Below, piece after piece: positions 44,619 through 53,060 of a stretch of DNA of 64,000 bases. Positions within the stretch are counted from its first letter, which is position 1, and every line of letters starts with the position of its first letter. The position numbers and the translations under genes were made by a program. Source of the DNA: Luteibacter flocculans (lineage in GTDB: Bacteria; Pseudomonadota; Gammaproteobacteria; Xanthomonadales; Rhodanobacteraceae). The stretch lies in NCBI RefSeq assembly GCF_023612255.1, contig NZ_CP063231.1, forward strand, positions 1,842,001 through 1,906,000. Direction: 5' to 3'. The notes beneath the pieces were generated by a model, which had not been told where the DNA came from, did no database searches, and was given only the letters and a program-made list of their open reading frames with translations.

Positions 44619-44803
44619 GTGCGGAGTGTCCTTGGGCGGCGGAAAGTACCGCCACGGCCGGCGGCGCGGGCAGTGTACGCTTCCGCTGTCGCCGGCACGT
44701 GCAAGGGTGTCGCGTCATCTCGGTGGTGCATGCGCAAGAACTCGCGCATGCTTGCAAGCGATGTATCCGTCAGGCCCCCACTCACTCCCTTCGGAGAACA
44801 CGC

Positions 44804-45094
44804 ATGAGCGACAACGCCAAGCCGCTGGACATCGTCCACGACAGCAAGAACGAAGTTTTCCAGGTCGTCGTGGACGGCCACACCTGCGAGCTGGCCTACC
44901 AGCTTCGCGGCAACGTGATGACGATCACCCATACCGGCGTGCCGTCGCCCGTCGGCGGTCGCGGCATTGCGAACCTGCTCACTCGCTTCGCCGTGCAGGC
45001 TGCCGAGGCCCAGGGCTGGAAGATCGTGCCGGCGTGTTCGTATGCGAAGGTCTGGTTCGAGCGCAACCCGGAATACGGTCGTCTGCTGGCCTGA
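44804..45094 (+). CDS. small GNAT-like N-acetyltransferase (NATD1/YjdJ type)
   Basis: 96 residues, the length of the compact GNAT family. ELAYQLRGNVMTITHTGVP is the first strand pair and VGGRGIANLLTRFAVQAAEAQGWKIVPACSYAKVWFERNPEY contains the acetyl-CoA loop and end motif. The acceptor is unknown. ATG 44804 has CGGAG seven bases upstream. It is divergent from corA. Confidence 0.85.
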   Translation: MSDNAKPLDIVHDSKNEVFQVVVDGHTCELAYQLRGNVMTITHTGVPSPVGGRGIANLLTRFAVQAAEAQGWKIVPACSYAKVWFERNPEYGRLLA

Positions 45095-45182
45095 TCGCCC
45101 GGACCCCGCACGCGGCACGCGCCTACACAGAGTGTTCATGTGCGTGTAAGGTTTTGCCTTTCCCACGATCACAAGGCCAACC

Positions 45183-47234
45183 ATGCGTACGAAGTGGATC
45201 GCCGCTGCCGTCGCGCTCGCCTGCGCGGGCGCTGCCCATGCCGACACCTCGAAGTCGGCGGACGATCCGCGCATCGCCGCGATCCTCGATGCGCTCGGCA
45301 AGGTTCGCACCATCGAATCGGTATCGCTGTCGCCCGATGCGCGGCATCTTGCCTGGACGGTGAAGACCGCCGGCAAGACCGTGCTCGAGGTCGCCGATGC
45401 CGATGGCCGCAACGCCCATCGGGTCACGGCGACGAAGGGATGCAGCGAGACGTCGGCCCTGTGGGCACCCGATTCCCGGCACCTGGCTTTCCTTTCCGAC
45501 TGCGCGGGCAAGACGACCGGCGTGGACGAGGGCAAGCAGGACGACGTCAACGTGGTGGACATCACCACGAAGGCCGCGCCGAGACGGATCACGCACCTCA
45601 AGGGCTACGTGGACGGACTGGCGTGGCGGCCCGATGGCAAGGCACTCGGGTTTCTCTATGTGCCCAACGCCACGCGTCGCGCGAGCGCGACGGCAGCGGC
45701 CAAGCCGCAGCTTGGCGAGATCGGCGTCGAGGGCATCGAGGTGCAGCAGCTCGCCACGGTAGGGATCGAAGGCGGCGAAGTGCGAACGCTGACGCCGGCC
45801 GGGCTACACGTCTACGAATTCAGCTTCTCCAGCGACGGCGGACGCATCGCCTATGTGGCGGCCGAGCCGCCGGGCGACAACAACTGGTGGGTGGCAAAGC
45901 TCTACGTGCAGGCTGTCACCCCGGGCGCCAAGCCCACGACCGTCGTCGACACCGCGACGCTGCCGGGTCCGCTGAAGGATCTGCAGGTCGCGGTGCCGCG
46001 CTTCTCGCCGGACGGCTCGCGGATCGCCTTCATCGGCGGCCTCATGAGCGACCAGGGATCGACGGGCGGCGATATCTGGACCGTTCCCGCGGCGGGCGGT
46101 GCCGCCCCAGTGGACGTCACGCCCGGCATCACGACCACGCCGGCATGGCTGGACTGGGCCGCATCGGATCGTCTCATCGTCGGCGAACACGCCGCGGGCG
46201 CGAGTCGCGTGTCGAGCTATGCATTGCCCGCGAACGGTCCGGCCACGGCGCAGATCCTGTTCGAGGTGCCGATGACGATCGGCGACGGTCGCCTGTCGAT
46301 GTCGCTCTCCCTCAGCGGCGACGCCGCCAAGGCGGCCTTCGTGGCGAGTTCGTTCGATAAGGCCGCGGAGGTGACGCTGGCCGACCTGGACGGCAAGACC
46401 TCGCCGAAGGCCGTCACCACCTTCAATGCCGCGCTGAAGCCCTCCTGGGGCAAGGCCGAATCCATTGCCTGGAAGAACGAAGGCCACGACGTCCAGGGCT
46501 GGCTGCTCTACCCGGCGAACTACGACCCGGCCAAGCGCTACGGCATGATCGTCTCGATCCATGGTGGTCCTGCCGCGGCGGTTACGCCGCGCTGGCCCGG
46601 CGTGGGCTACGGCGGCGCCCCGCTTTCGGCACTGGGCTATTTCGTCTTCATGCCCAACCCGCGCGGCAGCTACGGGCAGGGCGAGGCCTTCGTTCAGGCC
46701 AACCGCAAGGACTTCGGCTACGGCGACCTCCGCGACGTTCTGGCGGGCGTGGACGCCATCGAGAAGACCCATCCCGTGGACGATCAGCGTCTCGGCCTGA
46801 CCGGCTGGAGCTACGGCGGCTTCATGACGATGTTCGGCGTGACCCAGACCACGCGATTCCGTGCAGCGGTGGCCGGCGCGGGTATCTCGAACTGGCAGAG
46901 CTACTACGGCCAGAACCTGATCGACCAGTGGATGAAGCCGTACTTCGGCGCCTCGGGCTATGACGACCCCGGCGTCTACGCCAAGAGCTCCGCGATCTCG
47001 TTCATCAAGCAGGTGAAGACGCCCACCCTGATCGTGGTCGGCGAGCGCGACGCCGAGACGCCAGCTCCGCAGTCGTTCGAATTCTGGCACGCGCTGCGGG
47101 CCCAGGGCGTGCCGACTTCCTTGGTGGTCTACCCCGGGGAAGGGCACGGATTCGCCCGCGACGCCAGCCGGCGTGATGTCCTGGCGCGGGCACTGGCCTG
47201 GTTCGACCGCTACCTCGGCGCACCGGGCCACTGA
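45183..47234 (+). CDS. S9-family prolyl oligopeptidase / dipeptidyl peptidase
   Basis: A 683-residue secreted serine peptidase. Signal peptide 1-20 ends AGAAHA. A WD40-like beta-propeller (LSPDARHLAWTV, WAPDSRHLAFLSD, FSPDGSRIAFIGG) spans about 35-400. The C-terminal catalytic domain has Ser543 in GWSYGGF, Asp623 in GERDAETP and His655 in GEGHGF. It should degrade peptides in the periplasm or outside. It has a 7-bp stem (47241-47258) after its stop but the T-run is 13 bases further on, so termination there is uncertain. Confidence 0.92.
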   Translation: MRTKWIAAAVALACAGAAHADTSKSADDPRIAAILDALGKVRTIESVSLSPDARHLAWTVKTAGKTVLEVADADGRNAHRVTATKGCSETSALWAPDSRHLAFLSDCAGKTTGVDEGKQDDVNVVDITTKAAPRRITHLKGYVDGLAWRPDGKALGFLYVPNATRRASATAAAKPQLGEIGVEGIEVQQLATVGIEGGEVRTLTPAGLHVYEFSFSSDGGRIAYVAAEPPGDNNWWVAKLYVQAVTPGAKPTTVVDTATLPGPLKDLQVAVPRFSPDGSRIAFIGGLMSDQGSTGGDIWTVPAAGGAAPVDVTPGITTTPAWLDWAASDRLIVGEHAAGASRVSSYALPANGPATAQILFEVPMTIGDGRLSMSLSLSGDAAKAAFVASSFDKAAEVTLADLDGKTSPKAVTTFNAALKPSWGKAESIAWKNEGHDVQGWLLYPANYDPAKRYGMIVSIHGGPAAAVTPRWPGVGYGGAPLSALGYFVFMPNPRGSYGQGEAFVQANRKDFGYGDLRDVLAGVDAIEKTHPVDDQRLGLTGWSYGGFMTMFGVTQTTRFRAAVAGAGISNWQSYYGQNLIDQWMKPYFGASGYDDPGVYAKSSAISFIKQVKTPTLIVVGERDAETPAPQSFEFWHALRAQGVPTSLVVYPGEGHGFARDASRRDVLARALAWFDRYLGAPGH

Positions 47235-47344
47235 CGGCGGCGGCCCGGTCGCGGGCCGTCGCGGAGATTGCGTTTTTTCGCCGAGGCAGCATCATGCGGG
47301 GAGGACCGGCGACCGGGCGCGTGCCTGGGAGCCGATGGAAACAT

Positions 47345-47372
47345 TAAAGTCAGGGGCTGTGGTGGCCGATAA
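47345..47372 (+). promoter_or_regulatory. sigma-28 (FliA)-like promoter
   Basis: TAAAGTCA at 47345-47352, a 12-base spacer, and a perfect GCCGATAA at 47365-47372. The FliA consensus is TAAAGTTT-N11-GCCGATAA. It lies about 95 bases upstream of the GGDEF-EAL gene. Spacing is one base over the E. coli optimum. Confidence 0.6.
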
Positions 47373-47465
47373 CGCAAGGGATAAGTGGCATCGCGCCCCG
47401 GCCTTCCCCCGGTCCGGTGGCGCCACCCTTGAGCATGTCGCCAGATTCGCAGGCCGGAGCGTGGT

Positions 47466-49016
47466 GTGCTGACACATCGTGACGTCGAGAGCGGCATGCA
47501 TTGGGCCGTATCGAATTGCGCACGCTGGTCCGTTTTCGGGCCGGGCGGTATGCCGGGCTGCGCGCGCTTCGGCACCGTCGGCGCCAGCCTCGGGTGGATG
47601 GTGGCCCTGGCGGTGGTGTGTTCGCTCGCGGCGGTGGTCATTGCCTGGCTGATCGGCCAGCGGCGGCGGCTGCACGCAAAGCTCGAAGACCCGCGTGAAC
47701 AGGCCAGCCGCGCGCTGGCCTTCCACGCCTATCACGACACCCTGACCGGTTTGCCGAACCGCGCGTACCTCATGCGTGAGCTGGAAGAAGCGCTTGCCTC
47801 GTCCCGCGACGAGCCGCTGGCGGTCATGTTCATCGACCTGGACGGCTTCAAGTCCATCAACGACACGTTGGGCCACGAGGCAGGCGATACCTTCCTGCGC
47901 GCCGTGGCCACCTCGCTCCGCAGCAGCGTGCGCGCGCGTGACACGGTGTCGCGCTTCGGCGGCGACGAGTTCGTAGTGGTGGTCCAGGCCTACGGCGGCA
48001 TGGAGAACCTCGTGCGGGTCTGCCGCAAGGTGCTCGATCTGGTGTCCAAGCCGGTGAACGTGAACGGCCAGTTTGTCGCGGTCAGCCCCAGCATCGGCGT
48101 GGCCGTGGCGCCGCAGGACGGCAACGTCGCCGCAGCGCTGCTGCGCAATGCCGATGCCGCCATGTATGCGGTCAAGGAAACCGGCAAGGCCGACTTCCGC
48201 TTCTATGAGGAAGGCATGCTGGAGCAGGCGCGCGAGCGCCTGGCCCTCACCGTGGAGTTGCGCGAGGCGCTCCAGGCCGGGGAGCTGACCGTGGAATATC
48301 AGCCCAAACGGAACCTGCGCGACGGCACCCTGGCCGGTGTGGAGGCGCTGGCTCGCTGGCCGCATCCGGTCCGCGGCGACGTGCCGCCGTCCGTCTTCGT
48401 GGCGATCGCCGAACGCTCCGGTTTGATCCATGCGCTAGGCGAGTACGTATTGCGCTCGGTACTCGGGCAGGTGCGCGCCTGGGACGCTGCGGGCACGGTC
48501 GTGGAATACGTGGCCATCAACCTGTCGATGCACGAGCTCACCCGCCCGGCATTCGTCGACACCCTGCATCGCGCCGTGCGTTCGTTCGGCGTGGACCCCA
48601 CGCGCATCCGCTTCGAGCTGACCGAGTCCTCCGCCATGCGCCAGCCGGAGGAAACATTGCGCCAGCTTGTGAAGCTGCGCTCGCATGGGTTCGATCTCCT
48701 GATCGACGACTTCGGTGCCGGCTACTGGAACCTGAGCCACCTGCGTGAGCTGCCCGTCGGCACGATCAAGATCGACCAGTCGTTCGTGCGCGGCAGCTCG
48801 TCCAATCTTGCCGATCGCGAGATCACGGAAGCGATCGTCGGGCTCGCCAAGAAGCTCAACATGCGCACGATCGCCGAAGGCGTGGAAACCGAGGCCCAGG
48901 CGGAATGGTTGCGCGATATGGGCTGCGACATCGGGCAGGGCTTTTTCTTCGCGCGCCCGATGAGTGCCGACGCATTCAGTCGATACGTCGATCCGACGAT
49001 GGCCTATGCAGGCTGA
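47466..49016 (+). CDS. membrane GGDEF-EAL protein
   Basis: 516 residues. One membrane helix (about 45-64) anchors a GGDEF domain (GGDEF at 165-169, inhibitory RARD at 156-159) and a C-terminal EAL domain (EAL at 294-296, INLSMHEL, DDFGAGY, AEGVET). The GGDEF and EAL motifs are both intact, so it may make or break c-di-GMP. DDFGAGYWNL differs slightly from the consensus DDFGTGYSSL. GTG 47466 gives the frame; ATG 47496 is a possible start. A FliA-like promoter upstream suggests flagellar-class expression. It overlaps the next gene by 11 bases. Confidence 0.9.
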   Translation: MLTHRDVESGMHWAVSNCARWSVFGPGGMPGCARFGTVGASLGWMVALAVVCSLAAVVIAWLIGQRRRLHAKLEDPREQASRALAFHAYHDTLTGLPNRAYLMRELEEALASSRDEPLAVMFIDLDGFKSINDTLGHEAGDTFLRAVATSLRSSVRARDTVSRFGGDEFVVVVQAYGGMENLVRVCRKVLDLVSKPVNVNGQFVAVSPSIGVAVAPQDGNVAAALLRNADAAMYAVKETGKADFRFYEEGMLEQARERLALTVELREALQAGELTVEYQPKRNLRDGTLAGVEALARWPHPVRGDVPPSVFVAIAERSGLIHALGEYVLRSVLGQVRAWDAAGTVVEYVAINLSMHELTRPAFVDTLHRAVRSFGVDPTRIRFELTESSAMRQPEETLRQLVKLRSHGFDLLIDDFGAGYWNLSHLRELPVGTIKIDQSFVRGSSSNLADREITEAIVGLAKKLNMRTIAEGVETEAQAEWLRDMGCDIGQGFFFARPMSADAFSRYVDPTMAYAG

Positions 49017-52000
49017 CCGCCCGTCGCGGCCCGCTCGTTTCCCGCGTTTCCGAGCATGGTGGTGGGTTCTCGCGGGATGGTTCCTCTGCCTGGGTACGTT
49101 GCCTGCCAGCGCGCAGATGGCTCCCAGCGGTGCCGTCGATCCCTGGGCGGTGTACGAATCGGCATGGTTCGATACCGTCAGCGTCGCCGACGGCCTGCCG
49201 CATTCGACCACCACCGCCATCGTGCAGGACAAGCGCGGACTGATCTGGATCGGCACCTTCGGCGGCCTGGTGCGCTACGACGGCTACCGCATGCAGGTGT
49301 TCGGGCAGGAGCCGGACTCCTACGCCGGCGCCGTGCTGCCCGACTCCTACGTGCGCGCGATCGCACCGCTGGACGATGGCGGCCTGCTGATCGGGACCAA
49401 CGCCGGCGGCCTGGTCCGTTTCGATCCGGGCACGATGCGCTTCCATGTCTATCCGATCGGCCCGGGCGGTTCGTCGAGCGGCAAGATCTTCTCGATCGCG
49501 CGAGCGCGCGAACCCGGCGTGTTCTGGATCGCCACCGAAGGAGGCGTCGATCGCCTCGACCTGGCCAGTGGCCGGATCACCCATGCCGCGCCGCGCGCAG
49601 GCGACGCGACGGACATGCTGCTGCGCACCTTCGTGGTCATGGAAGACAAGGCGGGCAACCTCTGGGCCGGCGCCGACAACGGGTTGTTCGTGCGCCGTCC
49701 CGGCGGCCATTTCGAGCGCATGCGATCGGCCGAGCCGGCCGTGGACGAAATCCTCCACGACCAGGTCTGGGCCCTTTTGCAGGACAGCCGCGGACGGATC
49801 TGGATCGGCACGGGCCAGTCCGGCGTGATCTATCTGGATGCGGAGAGCAAGGGACACCTGGTTCCGGGGTTCTCCGGCAAGAACGGCCTGGCACGTCGGC
49901 GCACGGTGCGTGCGCTGCACGAAACGCCGCAGGGCGTGCTCTGGGCGGCCACCGATGGCGCGGGCGTCGTCACCTACGACTTCTCCACCGGCCGCCTGCG
50001 CCCGCTGGCCCACGATGCGGCCATGCCGTCCTCCTTGCCGGGCGACATCACCCGCGACATCTTCCAGGACACGGCAGGGAACATCTGGGTCGCGACGGAG
50101 CTGGGCGCAGCGCATTACGACCCACACGGGCGCAAGGTGTTCTCGGTACTGCCGTCGCCGTTGGAGACGCACACGCTGTCGAATGCCAATGTGCATGCAG
50201 TATTCGTCGATCCGCGCGGACGTGTCTGGCTCGGCCTGGGCATGGGCCGGATCGATGTGCTCGATCTGTCCAAGGGCACCATGCACCACCTGCAGTTGGG
50301 CGGCGAGCAGGCCGAGCGTGACGTGCAGGCCTTCGTGGTGGCGCCGGACGGCTCGATCTGGGCCGGCGCGCAAGGCATCTCGCGGATCGATCCGGACACC
50401 TTCGAACTGAAGAGTTCGATGATTCCGAGCCTGGATGGCCGCTTGATCCTGTCCATGCAGCGCGACGGCGACGACATTCTGATCGGTGGCTACGATGGTC
50501 TGTTCCGCTATGACACCCGGCGCGGCACGCTGAACCAGATGCGTCACGACGACGCCGATCCCAAAAGCCTGGTCGGCGACCAGGTGCGCTATATCGTGCG
50601 CATGCCCGACGCGTGGTGGTACGCCACCATCAGCGGTATCAGCATTTCCTACGATGGCGAACGCGGCTTCGTGAACCTGCGTCACGATCCCGCCGATCCG
50701 AGCAGCCTGCCGCAGGACTACACCGGATCGATGGCGTTCGATTCGCACCACCGGCTCTGGCTCGGCACGTTTGGCGGTATCGCGTATCTCGACGACTTCA
50801 AGCCGCGTGGCCCCTTCCATTTCGGCGTCATCGGCGCGCGCGAGGGGCTGTCGAACACGAAGATCAACGCGTTGCTCATAGATCACGACGACCGCATCTG
50901 GGCGTCGATGGCCAATGGCGTGGCCATGGTCGATGCAGCGAGTCATCGCGTAGCGGATCTCGGCATCCGCGATGGCCTGCGCATCCCCAGCTACATCCAC
51001 CGCGCCGCCGCCGAGGCGCCAGGCGGCGAACTCATGTTCGGCGGCCTGGGTGGGCTGACCGTCATCCGGCCTTACTGGGTGGCGCCGGTGACCGCGCCCG
51101 TGCGTCTTGCCGTCACCCAGGTGTCGGTCAACGAGAAGCCTCTGCCGCTGCGCCAGATGCCGGCGGAAGGCGAGGCGGTATCCATCGCGGGCGACGGACG
51201 TAACCTGCGCGTGGACTTCGCCCTGCTGGATTTTCGCGCCCCGCTGGAAACTCACTACGCGTATCGCATCGACGAACTGGACCGCGGCTGGAACGAGGTC
51301 GCGCGAGGCATTCCTCCCAGTGCCATCTACACGAACCTGCCCAGCGGCACGTATACGCTGCGCCTGCGCGCGACCACGCGCGGACTGGATGGCCGTACTG
51401 TCGAGACCTCGTTGCGCGTGGAGGTCACGCCGCGCTGGTACGAAAGCCCGTGGACGCTGCTCGGCGGCATCGTGCTTGGCGTGGTCGCTTTCTTCGGCCT
51501 GGTCTATCTGCGCACGCTCTACCTGCGTCGGCGTGCGGAGTTGCTGCAGGCACAGGTCGATGCACGTACGCGCGACCTGAAAGCCGCCAACGAGCGCCTC
51601 GATCATCTCGCCGGTACCGACGAACTCACCGGATCGCTCAACCGGCGCCGCTTCCTCGAACAAGCCGAACGCGTACGCCAGGGTGCCGCCAGCGACGGCA
51701 TTCCGTTCAGTGTGGTGCTGATCGACATCGACGACTTCAAGGTAGTCAACGATACCTTCGGGCATCTGGCCGGCGACACGGTCATCCGCGAGACGATGCG
51801 GGTGATTTCCTCGATGTGTCGCGCCGATGACCTGGCAGGCCGTTTCGGCGGCGAGGAGTTCATCCTCTGCCTGCCCGGCGCGCTGGCAGAGCACGCCCTG
51901 GACATCACCGAGCGAGTGCGTCACGCGCTCGGTGACATGGTGATCGCCCACGGCGACTACCGCATCCGCATCACCGTCAGTGCGGGCGTGGCGATGTGGC

Positions 52001-52101
52001 GCGCGCCCGAATCGCTAAATTCGCTGCTGGGCCGCGCCGACGAAGCGCTGTACCAGGCGAAGAACGAAGGCCGCAATCGCAGCCGTATCGCGGGGCTATA
52101 A
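49006..52101 (+). CDS. beta-propeller / Y_Y_Y / GGDEF sensor diguanylate cyclase
   Basis: A 1031-residue membrane sensor. A signal segment (about 17-36) is followed by two-component propeller repeats (DKRGLIWIGTFGGLVRYDG, DSRGRIWIGTGQSG, DPRGRVWLGLGMG). A Y_Y_Y domain precedes a membrane helix near 815-835. The GGDEF domain has GGEEF at 948-952 with RADD as inhibitory site. The periplasmic propeller plan is like that of hybrid glycan sensors, but the output here is c-di-GMP. ATG 49006 lies inside the end of the GGDEF-EAL gene, so the two are co-transcribed. Confidence 0.9.
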   Translation: MQADRPSRPARFPRFRAWWWVLAGWFLCLGTLPASAQMAPSGAVDPWAVYESAWFDTVSVADGLPHSTTTAIVQDKRGLIWIGTFGGLVRYDGYRMQVFGQEPDSYAGAVLPDSYVRAIAPLDDGGLLIGTNAGGLVRFDPGTMRFHVYPIGPGGSSSGKIFSIARAREPGVFWIATEGGVDRLDLASGRITHAAPRAGDATDMLLRTFVVMEDKAGNLWAGADNGLFVRRPGGHFERMRSAEPAVDEILHDQVWALLQDSRGRIWIGTGQSGVIYLDAESKGHLVPGFSGKNGLARRRTVRALHETPQGVLWAATDGAGVVTYDFSTGRLRPLAHDAAMPSSLPGDITRDIFQDTAGNIWVATELGAAHYDPHGRKVFSVLPSPLETHTLSNANVHAVFVDPRGRVWLGLGMGRIDVLDLSKGTMHHLQLGGEQAERDVQAFVVAPDGSIWAGAQGISRIDPDTFELKSSMIPSLDGRLILSMQRDGDDILIGGYDGLFRYDTRRGTLNQMRHDDADPKSLVGDQVRYIVRMPDAWWYATISGISISYDGERGFVNLRHDPADPSSLPQDYTGSMAFDSHHRLWLGTFGGIAYLDDFKPRGPFHFGVIGAREGLSNTKINALLIDHDDRIWASMANGVAMVDAASHRVADLGIRDGLRIPSYIHRAAAEAPGGELMFGGLGGLTVIRPYWVAPVTAPVRLAVTQVSVNEKPLPLRQMPAEGEAVSIAGDGRNLRVDFALLDFRAPLETHYAYRIDELDRGWNEVARGIPPSAIYTNLPSGTYTLRLRATTRGLDGRTVETSLRVEVTPRWYESPWTLLGGIVLGVVAFFGLVYLRTLYLRRRAELLQAQVDARTRDLKAANERLDHLAGTDELTGSLNRRRFLEQAERVRQGAASDGIPFSVVLIDIDDFKVVNDTFGHLAGDTVIRETMRVISSMCRADDLAGRFGGEEFILCLPGALAEHALDITERVRHALGDMVIAHGDYRIRITVSAGVAMWRAPESLNSLLGRADEALYQAKNEGRNRSRIAGL

Positions 52102-52150
52102 CGTCGCAGCGCCTTGCGGCGCCGCCGGTTGCGGAGTGCCTGCCCCGATC

Positions 52151-52508
52151 GGTGGGAGCCGCCGGTTGAGGCGTGATATGTGGGAGCCGCCATGGCGGCG
52201 AGGGCAATCGGCCTCACCGCTTCACCTTCGCGTGCCCGCAAGTTTCCGGCTTCGCCGCTCCGTTGGCTTCTCGCCGCCATGGCGGCTCCAACAACATCGC
52301 TCCGGAACTTGCCGGTGGGAGCCAGCCTGCTGGCGACGGGAGCTAGCCGGTGGGGGCCAGCCTGCTGGCGATGGAGACTTGCCTCGCCGCTACACCGCTT
52401 CGTTGGTTTTTCGCCAGCAGGCTGGCTCCCACCGCGCTTTTGGCTTTTCGCCACTAGAGTGGCCCCCACCTCTGCTCCGGCCTCTCGCCGCCATGGCGGC
52501 TCCCACAG
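52151..52508. repeat. REP/BIME cluster, seven or more copies
   Basis: Copies with three kinds of core alternate here. GCCATGGC-core copies are at 52180-52203 (direct), 52271-52290 (inverted) and near 52484-52507 (inverted). AGCCTGCTGGC-core copies are at 52314-52340, 52349-52376 and, inverted, 52411-52433. One copy near 52447-52470 has the core GCCACTAGAGTGGC. All share GTGGGAGCC or a close variant outside and GGCGA inside. A degenerate copy is at 52151-52169. They fill the gene-free stretch 52102-52509. Confidence 0.85.
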
Positions 52509-52509
52509 A

Positions 52510-52992
52510 TTAGTCGCGGAAGTTCTCGAACTGCAGCGGGACGTCGATGTCGGCCTTGCGCAGCATCGCCATGGCGGCCTGGAGGTCGTCACGCTTCTTG
52601 CCGGTCACGCGGACCTTTTCGCCATTGATCTGCGCTTCCACCTTCAGCTTGGCTTCCTTGATCTTGGCGACGATCTTCTTCGCCACGGGCTGCTCGATGC
52701 CCTGCTTGATGGTGATCTTTTGCCTGGCCTCGGCGAGGTTGGTTTCGACCTTGCCTTCTTCGGTGGCGCGCACGTCGATGCCGCGGGCGGAGAGGCGACC
52801 ACGCAGGATGTCGAGCATCTGCTTCAATTGGAAGTCGTTGTCGGCCTTCTGCGTGATGACGTTTTCCTCCAGCTCGAACTTCGCGGACGTGCCGCGCAGG
52901 TCGAAGCGGGTGGAGACCTCGCGATTGGCCTGATCGACTGCGTTGGTCAGTTCGTGGGTGTCGACTTCCGAGACGATGTCGAAGGAGGGCAT
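52510..52992 (-). CDS. yajQ: YajQ family nucleotide-binding protein
   Basis: A 160-residue YajQ (UPF0234) protein with MPSFDIVSEVDTHEL at the start, VITQKADNDFQLKQMLDILRGRLSARGID in the middle and VRVTGKKRDDLQAAMAMLR near the end. In Xanthomonas a YajQ protein (XC_3703) is a c-di-GMP effector in virulence control. This is consistent with its position next to two GGDEF genes. It is a single-copy, normal-length gene, convergent with the sensor cyclase across the REP cluster. Confidence 0.93.
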   Translation of the reverse strand: MPSFDIVSEVDTHELTNAVDQANREVSTRFDLRGTSAKFELEENVITQKADNDFQLKQMLDILRGRLSARGIDVRATEEGKVETNLAEARQKITIKQGIEQPVAKKIVAKIKEAKLKVEAQINGEKVRVTGKKRDDLQAAMAMLRKADIDVPLQFENFRD

Positions 52993-53042
52993 GGGCAGGT
53001 TCCTTGTCGAGGGGAGCGGCGGACGAGTTTACGCGAGGGCGG

Positions 53043-53048
53043 TATCAT
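53043..53048 (+). promoter_or_regulatory. -10 box for the YhiN-like gene
   Basis: TATCAT at 53043-53048, 12 bases before ATG 53061. The following bases GTGCGTTTGC match those after the fumarase -10 box exactly. The mRNA leader would be about 6 bases. Confidence 0.45.
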
Positions 53049-53060
53049 GTGCGTTTGCAC

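Noticed and set aside
47241-47277. Rho-independent terminator after the S9 peptidase gene
   Set aside because: A good 7-bp GC stem exists, but the T-run is 13 bases beyond it, too far for an intrinsic terminator.
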